Shown here piece after piece: positions 16,760 to 27,100 of a stretch of 64,000 nt of DNA. A model generated the notes under the pieces. The model was given only the letters and a program-made list of their open reading frames with translations, did not search any database and had not been told where the DNA came from. How positions within the stretch are numbered: the stretch's first letter is position 1; each line of letters starts with the position of its first letter. Made by a program: the position numbers and the translations under genes. Origin of the DNA: JBAXTE01 sp037130365 (GTDB lineage: Bacteria; Bacteroidota; Bacteroidia; Bacteroidales; WCHB1-69); contig JBAXTE010000006.1 in assembly GCA_037130365.1 (NCBI GenBank), positions 1 to 64,000 of the forward strand, in the 5' to 3' direction.

Positions 16760-17676
16760 TAATAATACTTGGACCAACTGCTACAGGCAAGACTACCTTT
16801 GCCACACATTTAGCATTAAAAATTGATGGCGAAATAATTAGTGCCGATTCCCGACAAGTATTTCGAGGAATGGATATTGGAACTGGAAAAGATCTTTCTG
16901 AATATACCATTGATGGTAAATTAATACCATATCACCTCATAGATATTGTAGACCCAGGAGTTGAATTTAGTGTTTTTAATTTCCAACACGGTTGTTATCA
17001 AGCGTACGATTCAATACTAGAAAAAAATAAAAAACCAATTTTATGTGGTGGAACTGGACTTTATCTTGAATCCATAACGAGTGCTTATCCTTTAATTGAA
17101 GTCCCTCACAATGAACGTTTACGCGAAAAAATAGCATCTAAAACGCTAGAGGAACTATCTAAATATTTAGAGACATTTAAGCCACTACACAATCATACAG
17201 ATACCGATAGTTACGAACGGATTTTTAGAGCTATCGAAATTCAGAAATTTTATGCAAGTCATAAAGAAGAGGTTGAAAATAGCAGGAGAATCATCCCTCA
17301 CATTGTCTTTGGAATTGATTTAGATCGTGAAGTAATACGTCAAAAAATTACTCAACGACTTAAACAACGACTAGAAGAAGGCATGATATCAGAAGTAGAA
17401 AACCTATTAAATAGTGGAATAAGTCATGCTCGATTAGAGCGTTATGGGCTCGAATATAAGTATGTGAGCTTATACTTGAGTGGAAAAATTTCCAAAGAAA
17501 TTCTCTTCAATGAGTTAAATATTGCCATCCATCAGTTTGCAAAACGTCAAACTACTTGGTTTAGACGAATGGAGCGAAATGGAATAACTATAAATTGGAT
17601 AAATGGGTTATTGTCTACCGAAGAAAAAGTACAAGAATCCTTAAAAGTGATTGCTAAATCTAATTTGCTAGTTTAA
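16756..17676 (+). CDS. miaA: tRNA dimethylallyltransferase
   Basis: The 306-residue protein transfers a dimethylallyl group to N6 of adenosine-37 in tRNAs reading UNN codons. Diagnostic motifs are the P-loop LGPTATGKTTFA at about residue 5, SADSRQVFRGMDIGTGK at about 34-50, LCGGTGLYLESI at about 96, and GLEYKYV at about 235 near the end of the catalytic domain. Length agrees with the family's usual 300-320 residues. It is translated in overlap with the upstream glycosyltransferase gene and is followed by a 209-base gap before the next gene. Confidence 0.97.
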   Translation: MIIILGPTATGKTTFATHLALKIDGEIISADSRQVFRGMDIGTGKDLSEYTIDGKLIPYHLIDIVDPGVEFSVFNFQHGCYQAYDSILEKNKKPILCGGTGLYLESITSAYPLIEVPHNERLREKIASKTLEELSKYLETFKPLHNHTDTDSYERIFRAIEIQKFYASHKEEVENSRRIIPHIVFGIDLDREVIRQKITQRLKQRLEEGMISEVENLLNSGISHARLERYGLEYKYVSLYLSGKISKEILFNELNIAIHQFAKRQTTWFRRMERNGITINWINGLLSTEEKVQESLKVIAKSNLLV

Positions 17677-17885
17677 GATAATTATGGACAAAATAAATAA
17701 GCATTTTATTTGTTTAAAGAAAATTCAAATTTAATATCTAGATAAATTAAGAGATAGTATTTGTTTTTTTTATACTTTTGTGAGTTATTTAAAAAGTGCT
17801 ATTTCTGATTATTTTTAGCATTTTATTTATTTGCAAATTTGCTACTAGTTCAAGCTAAAATTAATGATTTCAATACAACATATAC

Positions 17886-19322
17886 ATGAAAAAAGAAAAT
17901 GACGATTTAAAAAACAATTCTACGGAAATGAATTTAAAATCAACCCAATCGAATAATATTTATTCGGCAAATATTCTCCAGCGAGAGCATAACGAATTTC
18001 ATAACTGCTACACTATTAGCACTGTAAAAGATGATATTTCCTTTTTACGGTTAATATATGGCGATAAGATGGCATTGTCAGAAAATGATGTCACTCAAGA
18101 TTTTGTAAACAAATTAAAGGTGATTAGTAAAGATATTTACTTCTTTTTGAAAACATTAGAGATTGATTTTACACCTCAAAACTACATCAAAAGTAAATAT
18201 GAATTTATAAAATATCGTATTCCAAACGGCGATCCTCATCTGTTTTACTTGGCTTGGAATGGACTGATTAAGAATGACAGCTTTCGTCGTTTGCTATTGC
18301 AAACATTTAGTTTAAATCGCTTCAATGATGCACTTTGCCCTCAAAATATTCCTGTAGTAGGATCTTCAATGACCCGCTATCGTGCAAAATTAGTATTAGC
18401 GGATGATATGGCTATAAATCCCGATGGAACCAGAAGATTACACGGCAGAACTCTAGATGATGGAAGTGGGCTTAATATGCGTGAAGATATCATTTGGCTT
18501 CCAAACGGAAAAGCAATTCCATTATTTGCTCAAGGTTATGTGCCTCTAAATCAAACTCAAGTAATTTTAATTCGACATGGCAAATCGATCCATGAATCTG
18601 GTGGTGACAATCCAGAATTTGTAGGCTCAGGATTATGGGATTCTTGGGATAGCAATAGACGGATATCTGGCTCTATGAGTAATTTTTTGAAAGAAGAAGG
18701 TGTTGCCACTGCGCGTGAATTAGGAAAAGATTTTAAAGTAGCAGTGGATATTCTCGATAAAGCAGGTTGCCCACTTTGGTCGTGGTCTAAAGATAATCCC
18801 GTGCAAGTATTTGGAAGTGAGTCCGAAAATACGGAACAAACTGCTCGGAACTTTTTGTTAGAAGGTGGCTACAGCAATATTATGTTTAATTCGCTCTTTG
18901 GTTTAAATTCGCAAAAATATGGTGCTCTTACTTTTATGAAAAAGAAAGAAATTGTAGATAAAGCTGCTCGAATATACAGTAAAGGGGATGAGCCTTCAGA
19001 TGAACATAAAGCAAAAATTTCAAAACTGTTTAAAAATCGCTTTTATCACTTTCCAGAAGGAGAAACTTTAATTGAAGCAGATTGGAGAATTGCATACAGT
19101 TTTGTAGATTTACTCAATAAAAATTTAGGAAAAAGAATCGTAGTTGCGGATCACTCTGGTGCAATTAGAGTGTTTGAAGCTGTTATCAGAACCCTCGATT
19201 TTGCCGAATATAGTTCAATTAAGGAAGCTCAAGATTCAATTATTGCACTTTGTTATCAACCTGGCAGAAACTTACGTTACGACTATCTTCAAAAGAAAGA
19301 ATATCCACTCCGAAAACGATAA
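17886..19322 (+). CDS. Histidine phosphatase superfamily protein with long N-terminal extension
   Basis: Of the 478 residues, the C-terminal half is a histidine phosphatase (phosphoglycerate-mutase-like) domain starting with the catalytic motif VILIRHGKSIHESGG at about residue 227. It has a second conserved His late in the domain (VVADHSGAIRVFE, about residue 421) and a conserved FGSESENTEQTAR segment between. The first 220 residues have no family I recognise and include a conserved-looking motif GSSMTRYRAKLVLADDM. No signal peptide is seen. The long N-terminal region is unusual for the superfamily and may define the substrate. Upstream is a 209-base AT-rich leader and downstream a palindrome-rich spacer. 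Confidence 0.8.
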   Translation: MKKENDDLKNNSTEMNLKSTQSNNIYSANILQREHNEFHNCYTISTVKDDISFLRLIYGDKMALSENDVTQDFVNKLKVISKDIYFFLKTLEIDFTPQNYIKSKYEFIKYRIPNGDPHLFYLAWNGLIKNDSFRRLLLQTFSLNRFNDALCPQNIPVVGSSMTRYRAKLVLADDMAINPDGTRRLHGRTLDDGSGLNMREDIIWLPNGKAIPLFAQGYVPLNQTQVILIRHGKSIHESGGDNPEFVGSGLWDSWDSNRRISGSMSNFLKEEGVATARELGKDFKVAVDILDKAGCPLWSWSKDNPVQVFGSESENTEQTARNFLLEGGYSNIMFNSLFGLNSQKYGALTFMKKKEIVDKAARIYSKGDEPSDEHKAKISKLFKNRFYHFPEGETLIEADWRIAYSFVDLLNKNLGKRIVVADHSGAIRVFEAVIRTLDFAEYSSIKEAQDSIIALCYQPGRNLRYDYLQKKEYPLRKR

Positions 19323-19829
19323 ATTTTCATTATTTATTTTATGCTTTTCTTTGGGTTGAAAATTCATTCATAGCACCAACGGTGCGTAATATTAATAACC
19401 GCCAGTAAAACTGGCGGTTATTAAACAAGAAATAATTTCAGCCCCGAACGGGGTTGAATAATTCCCAAATAAAAAGATTTTTTTTAATCACTCAAAATAC
19501 GTGATTCAACCACTTCGTGGCTGAGTTGATATTTTTATATTTATACAGTGAGTTGCACTCACTGTTATTTACATTCAACCACTTCGTGGCTGTTCTCGAG
19601 TTTTCTTCAAGCAAAAATGCTCAATGTGCATCAAAAGTATAATGATTTTAAATGCTCAATAGTTACATTAAGTATTGTCATTATTCTGCAATATCAAAAG
19701 GGAAAAGGGCAGAAGTATTAAAAATAGTTTTCGAAAAATCATACAAAAAAAGGAAACCCCAGTTTAACTAATTAACAATATATGTACTGCAAATTTTATT
19801 TTTTATCTGACTATAATGTTTTAAATACT
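19323..19829. repeat. Intergenic cluster of palindromic repeats
   Basis: No gene is supported in this stretch of just over 500 bases. It contains several perfect hairpins: TAATAACCGCCAG (19393-19405) with CTGGCGGTTATTA (19411-19423), CCCC/GGGG (19442-19453), CCACTTCGTGG at 19510-19520 and again at 19579-19589 (both after TTCAA), and CAGTGAG/CTCACTG (19546-19564). The CACCAACGGTGCG start (about 19375) is another short palindrome. They look like dispersed Bacteroidota repeats and may also terminate the upstream transcript. Confidence 0.8.
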
Positions 19830-19837
19830 TAAATTTG
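19830..19837 (+). promoter_or_regulatory. Bacteroidota-type -7 box before the GGDEF-like gene
   Basis: TAAATTTG matches TAnnTTTG and is 12 bases before the ATG at 19850, giving a very short leader of about six bases. No clear -33 box was found. Confidence 0.35.
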
Positions 19838-19849
19838 TAACAAAAAATC

Positions 19850-20422
19850 ATGGTTCTACTTTTAATAATCCTTTTTTGTCTATTCTGTATCTTGCTAATA
19901 GTACAATTGGTATTAGTAAACCAGTTACAGAGACATTCATTTTCAGATTATGAAACAAAATTGTATAATTATCGATGGTTTACAAAAAAGTTGAATTCGT
20001 TAAATAAAAAAAATAATCAGCAAAGCACCCCAATCCCATTAACAATAGCAATTCTTGATATTGATGATTTTAGAAGGTTTAATAAAATAGGTATTCGGGT
20101 GGGAGATGAGGTGCTTCAGGCATTTGCTAAACAATTGTCTGAATATACTTTTGAGTTATCTGCGATTAAAAATATTGTTAGATACCGCCTTGGTGATGAG
20201 TTTGCAATTATTTTTGAGAATAGAGATAATGAATATGTTGAAGATATTATGAAAAAAATATTATCCTTTTTTGAACAGAATCATTTGAAAATTGATTCCT
20301 CCACTGATCCGATTTATCTTTCATTTTCTTATGGATTTGCGCAATTGAATCTTCACGAAGGCATAGATTCATTGATGTGTCGAGCAGAAAATATGTTGAT
20401 GTTAATGAAATCAAACAAATAA
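19850..20422 (+). CDS. Membrane-anchored GGDEF-like domain protein (degenerate)
   Basis: The 190-residue protein has one N-terminal transmembrane segment (residues about 2-25) and a GGDEF-type domain. The conserved Mg-binding region DIDDFRRFNK (about 75) and the GDEVL segment are present, but the active-site motif reads RYRLGDEF instead of R-GGDEF: the first Gly is Leu. No RxxD inhibitory site precedes it. Diguanylate cyclase activity is therefore doubtful; a GTP-binding or purely structural role is possible. The domain is in the cytoplasm if the N-terminus inserts as a signal anchor. It is followed 72 bases later by the tpx start on the same strand. Confidence 0.8.
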   Translation: MVLLLIILFCLFCILLIVQLVLVNQLQRHSFSDYETKLYNYRWFTKKLNSLNKKNNQQSTPIPLTIAILDIDDFRRFNKIGIRVGDEVLQAFAKQLSEYTFELSAIKNIVRYRLGDEFAIIFENRDNEYVEDIMKKILSFFEQNHLKIDSSTDPIYLSFSYGFAQLNLHEGIDSLMCRAENMLMLMKSNK

Positions 20423-20494
20423 ATTTTTAAGTACAGTAAACAAAATTTGAAATCATTCGTTAATATTCAAAATCAACTAAAATTAATTTTGAAT

Positions 20495-21004
20495 ATGGAA
20501 AAACACACTGGAAAAATTACCTTTGGAGGAAATCCTCTAACGCTTGTTGGCTCTTTAGTGAAAATAGGAGATAAGGCTCCTGATTTTACAGTTTTAAATT
20601 CTGATTTAAGTCCTTTTTCGTTAAATTCTACTGCCGGAAAAGTGAGAATTATATCTGTTGTACCTTCCATTGATACTGGAATTTGTGATGCACAGACTCG
20701 TCGTTTTAACCAAGAAGCCGCCAATCTTGACGTTGAAATATTAACTATTTCATGCGATTTACCATTTGCACTTGGTAGATTTTGTGCTGCCGCTGGTATT
20801 GATAAAGTGAAAACATTATCAGATCACCGCGATTTAGATTTTGGCTATAAATATGGTTTTGTAATTGAAGAATTAAGACTTTTATCTCGTGGAATCGTAA
20901 TTATTGATAAAAATGATGTTATCAAATATGTCGAATACGTTGCAGAAGTAGCTTCACACCCAAATTATGATGTAGCTATTGCTGAAGCAAAAAAGTTGCT
21001 TTAA
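20495..21004 (+). CDS. tpx: Thiol peroxidase (atypical 2-Cys peroxiredoxin)
   Basis: The 169-residue enzyme reduces hydrogen and alkyl hydroperoxides using thioredoxin. The start at 20495 is chosen because Tpx proteins begin close to ITFGGNPLTLVG; an upstream TTG at 20447 would add 16 residues without support. Peroxidatic Cys is in IDTGICDAQTRRFN (about residue 60) and the resolving Cys in LPFALGRFCAAAGI (about 94), matching the Tpx pair. It is soluble; no export signal is visible. A strong terminator directly follows the gene. Confidence 0.96.
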   Translation: MEKHTGKITFGGNPLTLVGSLVKIGDKAPDFTVLNSDLSPFSLNSTAGKVRIISVVPSIDTGICDAQTRRFNQEAANLDVEILTISCDLPFALGRFCAAAGIDKVKTLSDHRDLDFGYKYGFVIEELRLLSRGIVIIDKNDVIKYVEYVAEVASHPNYDVAIAEAKKLL

Positions 21005-21020
21005 TATTCTAATACATTTC

Positions 21021-21061
21021 AAAAAAAGCTCATCAGTTAAAAGATTGATGGGCTTTTTTTT
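21021..21061 (+). terminator. Intrinsic terminator downstream of tpx
   Basis: AAAAAAAGCTCATCA is complementary to TGATGGGCTTTTTTT, with one mismatch in the stem and a T run of eight or more on the plus strand. It lies 16 bases past the tpx stop. The A/T run on the other side may also let it work for the convergent membrane-protein gene. Confidence 0.85.
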
Positions 21062-21135
21062 ATTATCAAATGAGAGATTTTTTTTCGATATCCATAGTTC
21101 TATTGCCAATTAGGAGCATTTATTAATAAAACACC

Positions 21136-22731
21136 CTATTTGGCTATTTCGAAAATTTGATAAGTTGTATTTTTATAAATCAGCTTTTTTGATATTTTGC
21201 TATAATCAAGCGTCTTTTTCAATGTGTTAATTACGAGGACCAGTTTTCCCTCATTAATGCATGATAATTCTGCAGGAACTTTACTACTAGAAAATATTTT
21301 ATCACATATTTTCTTCTTGTCTTCCCAATATGGAGTGTTGTAACCATGGGAGATATAAGTATTTATCGAGCAGTAAACTGTTGCTTTATATGGAAGCTCG
21401 TCATCATTAGAAATTAATAAATCATTCTTCGTATATGTTTTTTCAAGGGTATCAAAAATCACCCGTTCATCAGAATAAATATATCCATTGGAATCTGCTC
21501 TTGCTCCAGCAAACCAAGCAATATTATCTGATAATATTATGAAAATCATAGGAATGGATGCTAAAATCAGAATGCTTTTAGAATATTTTTGTCCAAGGAT
21601 TTTAAACCAATTAAACAAAACTGGTAAGCCCATCAACCATAGGGGCGCTAGTACATAGCCTTTGTCAAAATGAAGTGGTTGTATTGGTGTAATTAAGAGA
21701 TTATGATTTACAAATAAAAGACAAATAAAAAACCATATCGTTAGAACTCGGTGATTAAATACTGAAAAGAACTTGGAGAATCCACCATAGTTGTAAATAT
21801 TTATTCCAGTTAATAATAGGCCAAAAATATATGCCATAGATAAACTAACTACCCCATGACTCCAATCAATTTTCCACTGAGACATCAATGATTGATGAGA
21901 TTCAAAAGAAGGTAAAAACATCAAGTAGTAATAAATATGTATGGTTAGAAGCGCTAGGATGATTATCAGTGGATAATATGTTCTTTTTTGCTTCTCTTTT
22001 TTTATGATTGAATACCCAAATTCTATTGAATAAATTGCAGCAAAAACAATTAGAAATTCAATACCATAGAATGGATGCGACCATGAAAGAATGAATAGAG
22101 TAAGGCAAACACCCAAATGTTTGTTTTTGAAAAACAATATAAAACTTAATAATACCAAAAAATGATAATATGATTCTAGCGGATAAATCAGGTTTCTTCC
22201 AAAATTTAGCATCCACCATCCTTCTCCTGGATCATACCGAAATACTGCACTTAGAGAAGACGAATCGTATAATAAATACCATAAAGAACCACTGAAAATT
22301 AACAAACCACCTCCGTAAACAAATATTATTAACCCAATGATATGTTTGTACCCTTTTAAATCGAAAAATTGCTGGTAAAGTAAAACACATGCCAACATAA
22401 ATAACCAACCAAATAAAAATCCAAAAATTAAAAAACTTAAGCTTGGACTTAAATGAAGGACTTTGATACAAAAAGCCAGAATTAATATTTGAGGTTGACT
22501 GTAAATTTTGGGAGCATTTGTGTCAGAATCAAATGGATTTGAATAAAAAATTGAAGTATTGTCATTGTCCATAAATTGCCTTGCATTGGCCAAATATGAA
22601 TACATATCACTTTGGATAAATCCAGAAGCAGTAGCATTGTTGGGTGTATTGTAAAAATAATACCCATACATTAAACATACAGGAAAAAGAAGAATTAATG
22701 ACCATAAAACTTCTTTTTTTCTTAGTTTCAT
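21136..22731 (-). CDS. Polytopic membrane protein, possibly GT-C-fold glycosyltransferase-like
   Basis: The 531-residue protein has an N-terminal transmembrane segment, a large first periplasmic loop containing conserved-looking acidic residues (SGFIQSDMYSYLANARQFM), and about ten further membrane spans, ending in a soluble C-terminal domain of about 110 residues. This layout, with acidic residues in the first loop, is reminiscent of GT-C superfamily enzymes that use lipid-linked sugars, but I recognise no signature and the call is tentative. No partner gene is adjacent; the next gene on the same strand starts 78 bases upstream. Confidence 0.7.
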   Translation of the reverse strand: MKLRKKEVLWSLILLFPVCLMYGYYFYNTPNNATASGFIQSDMYSYLANARQFMDNDNTSIFYSNPFDSDTNAPKIYSQPQILILAFCIKVLHLSPSLSFLIFGFLFGWLFMLACVLLYQQFFDLKGYKHIIGLIIFVYGGGLLIFSGSLWYLLYDSSSLSAVFRYDPGEGWWMLNFGRNLIYPLESYYHFLVLLSFILFFKNKHLGVCLTLFILSWSHPFYGIEFLIVFAAIYSIEFGYSIIKKEKQKRTYYPLIIILALLTIHIYYYLMFLPSFESHQSLMSQWKIDWSHGVVSLSMAYIFGLLLTGINIYNYGGFSKFFSVFNHRVLTIWFFICLLFVNHNLLITPIQPLHFDKGYVLAPLWLMGLPVLFNWFKILGQKYSKSILILASIPMIFIILSDNIAWFAGARADSNGYIYSDERVIFDTLEKTYTKNDLLISNDDELPYKATVYCSINTYISHGYNTPYWEDKKKICDKIFSSSKVPAELSCINEGKLVLVINTLKKTLDYSKISKKLIYKNTTYQIFEIAK

Positions 22732-22809
22732 CGGCTTATTGATTTTTGAATGTGATCCTAATTCAAATTTCGTTTATTTATAGTTCAAATTATATATTTA
22801 GCCTACAGA

Positions 22810-24174
22810 TTAATCATCTGAGCTTGAACTTCCGCTGCCAGAAGGCTTCTTGCCTGAAAGTGCAAACGAAATACTAAAATAATAACCAGGTAAATAAATG
22901 GTTTTTACAGAAACATCATCAATCTCCTTATTTAAGTATATTTCGTTTACTTGGTATCCTTTAGCTAACCGTTCAACAGGGGAGAGGACTAGTCCAGTGC
23001 TTAATATCACCCGCTCTGTTTGGCCAATAATGCAACTTAAACCAAACATATAATGCATTTGTAGTTTTTCTTGAACAGCAACTCCAACGCCAACAGAACC
23101 TCCAAATTTTAGCGATGAATTGGTTCGTTGATAAAAATTCAACATCGAATTAACTAAAGGAACAATCCTCGTGTCGTTATTCTCCGATAAAATGGAATCA
23201 TTCCTAAAAAAGTACTCTTTTCGCTGAGTGCCAATGTAACTAAAACTCAAACCCATTGAATTACTGATTTGAATTCCGCCAGATAAAGGTATTGAAAACA
23301 TTTCTGTGGATATTACTTTAGACGCTGAAGCAGAGTCAATCTCTTCCAAATCACCCATTTCTTCATCTCCAATATTATTTACTTTTGCTACATTTTCAAT
23401 CATTAACGGAGACCGTTTGAAATTTAGATTTAATCGAATATCTTTAGTCCCTGAAAGTAACGAATATTGATATGAATAATCGTTTGTTTCAATTTCATTG
23501 TACAAGCGATGAATAGCAAATAAGGGATCGTTTTTAGATTTAATTTTTGATACACCTTTAGCCATTGCATACATTTGATTGTATGGACATGCTTTGTTCA
23601 TTGCATCAGAAAGTGCGAACATTTGCTCTGGTTTGATGGTTGATGGTTCTGCAATATTCATCGCTGGTAGTTTGTAGATATCGGTATTTACACTTGTTAA
23701 AAACTGCTGATATATTGCTTTTGATCTTGCTTTTATGGTGTCGATGGGCAGTTTTGAGTTGTATTTTAGCTCAAAAAGCTTTGCGTAAACAGTATTTAAC
23801 AAAATGGTATTTTCATCGCACATTTGAGGCGAATCTCCTTTAGTTGCCGCAGAAACAGTAGAGATGAACTTGCCATATACTGAGAAAAAGGAAGTTAACG
23901 CATCAAAATTATTGGTTGATTCCATAGATGTGGGCGCTGTTTCTGTTTTCTTTACTTCCACAGTCCAATAATTCGAATTATAATTCAAAACTTCCACTTT
24001 AACTACTTCGTTTTCCTTTACATAAGGTCGTTTTACTTTTATTAATTTATTGTGTTTTAACCGATAAAACTCTGTGTTTTTTGAAAGAAGGTCGTATTTA
24101 ATTACTAAGTTTTGAGCCATACTTAAGCTAATACTCATTAAGAGCAAACTTGTTAAAAATGTAATTTTCTTCAT
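22810..24174 (-). CDS. Exported protein of unknown function next to WD40-caspase gene
   Basis: The 454-residue protein starts with a signal peptide (MKKITFLTSLLLMSISLSMAQ). An earlier TTG (24183) adds three residues; the ATG at 24174 is preferred. I recognise no domain. The N-terminal half is predicted soluble, and the last 180 residues contain alternating polar/hydrophobic strands (ISNSMGLSFSYIG; FGGSVGVGVAVQ; GQTERVILSTGLVL; LPGYYFSISFALSG) that suggest a beta-barrel. It ends with a Ser-Gly-rich tail. The gene starts 9 bases downstream of the WD40-caspase stop, so the two are probably co-transcribed and may share a function at the envelope. Confidence 0.75.
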   Translation of the reverse strand: MKKITFLTSLLLMSISLSMAQNLVIKYDLLSKNTEFYRLKHNKLIKVKRPYVKENEVVKVEVLNYNSNYWTVEVKKTETAPTSMESTNNFDALTSFFSVYGKFISTVSAATKGDSPQMCDENTILLNTVYAKLFELKYNSKLPIDTIKARSKAIYQQFLTSVNTDIYKLPAMNIAEPSTIKPEQMFALSDAMNKACPYNQMYAMAKGVSKIKSKNDPLFAIHRLYNEIETNDYSYQYSLLSGTKDIRLNLNFKRSPLMIENVAKVNNIGDEEMGDLEEIDSASASKVISTEMFSIPLSGGIQISNSMGLSFSYIGTQRKEYFFRNDSILSENNDTRIVPLVNSMLNFYQRTNSSLKFGGSVGVGVAVQEKLQMHYMFGLSCIIGQTERVILSTGLVLSPVERLAKGYQVNEIYLNKEIDDVSVKTIYLPGYYFSISFALSGKKPSGSGSSSSDD

Positions 24175-24183
24175 GACAATCAA

Positions 24184-27100
24184 TTATTTAGGTTGATATT
24201 CTGATTTTTGTATGATAATAATAGCTTGCTGAATTATTGCGTTTACAAGCATTTTTAGTTCTGATTTTTGTGCTGATAATGAAATAGGAGAGCCTATCAT
24301 TTGGTCGTTTTGCGATATTACAAAGTCGACTTTAATTCCTTGGTCAATTGTTGCGTATGTGCCACTTATGATATATGCGTTAGGATAGCCAATTCCATCA
24401 GTATAAAGGTATGGTGAAACCTTTGATTTTATAGGGTTTTCTCGCATCTGATTATTGATTAATTCCGAAAGCTTAAGACCATCGCGTTTTAGCTTTTCAT
24501 CAATAAATGTGGTGGCACAAAAAATTGGTTTTGGCTCGGCAATACAGATTTGATTTTTTGTTTCGTTGTTCATACACCCGATATCAAAACTCCTTTGTTC
24601 GCTGGGACTTCGATATAATGGTTGTTGAATTCCGCCAATTCCTTTAGCCAACCGAGGGACTTCATCCACTGCATATTGTAACAGCATCGCAATATCTACA
24701 TATTCCTCAGCGCCGTCGCGACGGAGGTAAGCTCCTTTTATGGCTTTTAATAAACTATATGTGAGTAGGCCTTGTCCATAAATGGACGTTTCGTAACTTA
24801 CTGCATCTGAAGCTGATCCGGCAAGAATATAAAACCCAGTTCTGTCTTTCATACGTTCAAATGCACGAATTTGAGAGGAGGGAACCTCTTTTACATTTGC
24901 TAACATCAATTCTGCGGCTTTACCAGATGCACATGCATCAATAATTAAAACTTTCTTACGTGCCGATATTTTGTTCATCCATAAGGTTAATTCAGTGCTT
25001 GAAATTGCATATTTTTTACGAATAAATGGATCATTCAAATACGACTGCGTTGCTGCTGATGCTTCTTTAGTGATGTAATAAAAATCTCCATCCTGACCTC
25101 CATAATTTACTCCATGCCCCGAAAAATAAACTACAATGATATCTTCTGGTCGTGCTTTTTTTGCAACCCAATCAATTTGTTTTTGAATTGAGTCTTTTAT
25201 GGGAGTGTTGAGGCTTTGATTTCCATCTGTTGTAAATAAAATTACTTTGGTTTGACCAACTCCAAATAAACAAGAAGATGAAATTTCTAGCGCGTGTGCA
25301 AATTCTGCAGCATCTTTTGCAGCATATTTTAAATCAATATTATCCCCAGCATAATCTGATGTTCCTACTACAATAGCATACAAGGTTACTTTTTTAGCAT
25401 GTTGATTAGCCTTTTTCTTTGTCCCGTAACCCTTTTCGTTTAGTTGATAAGAATATGAGCAAGTCTGTGGTTTTGACGATAAATATCCCTCTCGATTGTA
25501 CGCAATTGCTTTAAATGTGTTAGCAGAATCAATATTAAGCAGATTAGCAAATGGCGTTAAATCTATCGCAATTCGTCGACTTTTATTCGATAATATTCCT
25601 GAATTTCTAATGTCTTCTACAATTTCTATATCGTCAACGAATAATGAAGTCTTACCTATTTGTGCTGTGTCACTAGAATATTCAACGATGATAGAATCGG
25701 CAACCGTGAATATTGAAAATGTAGGCGGTGGCTCAATTGAATCAATGGAAGGCACTGAACGAAGTTGTTCTGTTGAATTTCCCGTTACAATATTCCAAAG
25801 AGAAGGCTGATAATATCTGTGTTTTAACTGTTCCAACTCAATGATTTTCCATGGTTGCAACGAATCTGTCGGTGTGTTTACCACAAAATGTATTAATCGC
25901 ATAGTGGATGGTGAGGCATCAAATAGACCTTCTGGTGTTGTAATTAACCAATTATTTTGAGAAATAGTCAACATCGTAAGTAGCTCTTTACCAGTCTCTG
26001 CACTCCATAATTTTAATGTGTGATCTGTTGATGTAGTGATTATAAACTTATTATCTGGACTAAATCTAGCGGTTCTAATTGGCATTGCGTGACTGCTAAA
26101 AGTTGCAATCACAGAACTTGAATTAATATCCCATAATGTGAAAATATTGTCAGAAGAAGAGTGGCTATTTCGTGAGTTAGTCATCATTTTAGTCCCATCA
26201 CTATTCACTTGAATTGTAGTAAAATATCCTTTAAATCCGGGTAGAATTGACTTTATTCTCCAATTATCAACATCCCAAATAATTACACTGCCATTTTCTG
26301 AAGCAAAAATCCACTTTTTATCTTCAGAAACAGACATAGCTGTAAAAAGATCATTCTTTCTATTTAGGGTGTCTATGATTGCGTTGCGTCGCGCATCGAT
26401 AATGTAAATCTGCCCTGTTTTTGATAATGCGACTAAGGTGTCACTATTTGAAATAAATTGAATGTCGGTTAAATGCAATTTAGGTGTTTTGAGTTTCTTA
26501 AGCATTTTCCCATCTCGAGTTCTCCATATACAAACCTTACTGTCAGAACTTGAAGTAACTACGAAATTAAAGTTGGGATTAAATGAAGCACACTCTGTTA
26601 GCCACTTTTTTGACTCAAAGGATTTAATTAGTTTGCCTTCAGGGATACTCCATAATTTAATGGTTTCATCTAAACTGGCTGTTAATACATATTTTTCATC
26701 AACACTAAATTCAGAGTCTGTGATTTTCCATTTATGTCCAACTAACGAAGTAATGCTGTCTCCGGTAGTGAAGTTCCAAAGTTGAGCATTATAGTTATTG
26801 CCACTGGCTAATAGATAGTTATGCAATGGAGCAACATTCAAATAATCAACACCATTTTGATTTCCTTTAAATACAGAAACAACGCGTCCTGTTTTATTGC
26901 TCCATATTTTCACTACACTATCATTACCCGAAACTGTCGCAAAATGTTGATTGTTTGAACTGTAAACAATATTATTAATGTTTTGAGTGTATCCCGATAA
27001 ATTATTAATTGGATTTTTTGAATAGTTCCATTCTAATGCATATTCATCATATCCACAGCTTAAAAATTTGGAATCATCAGAATTGAATTGAATTTTTTCT

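Noticed and set aside
20447..20494. Longer Tpx reading frame from the TTG at 20447
   Set aside because: The family begins near MEKHTGKITFGGNPL; the added 16 residues have no family support and use a TTG start.
25496..25810. Plus-strand ORF inside the WD40-caspase gene
   Set aside because: It is antisense to a clearly coding gene and has no own signal or motif.
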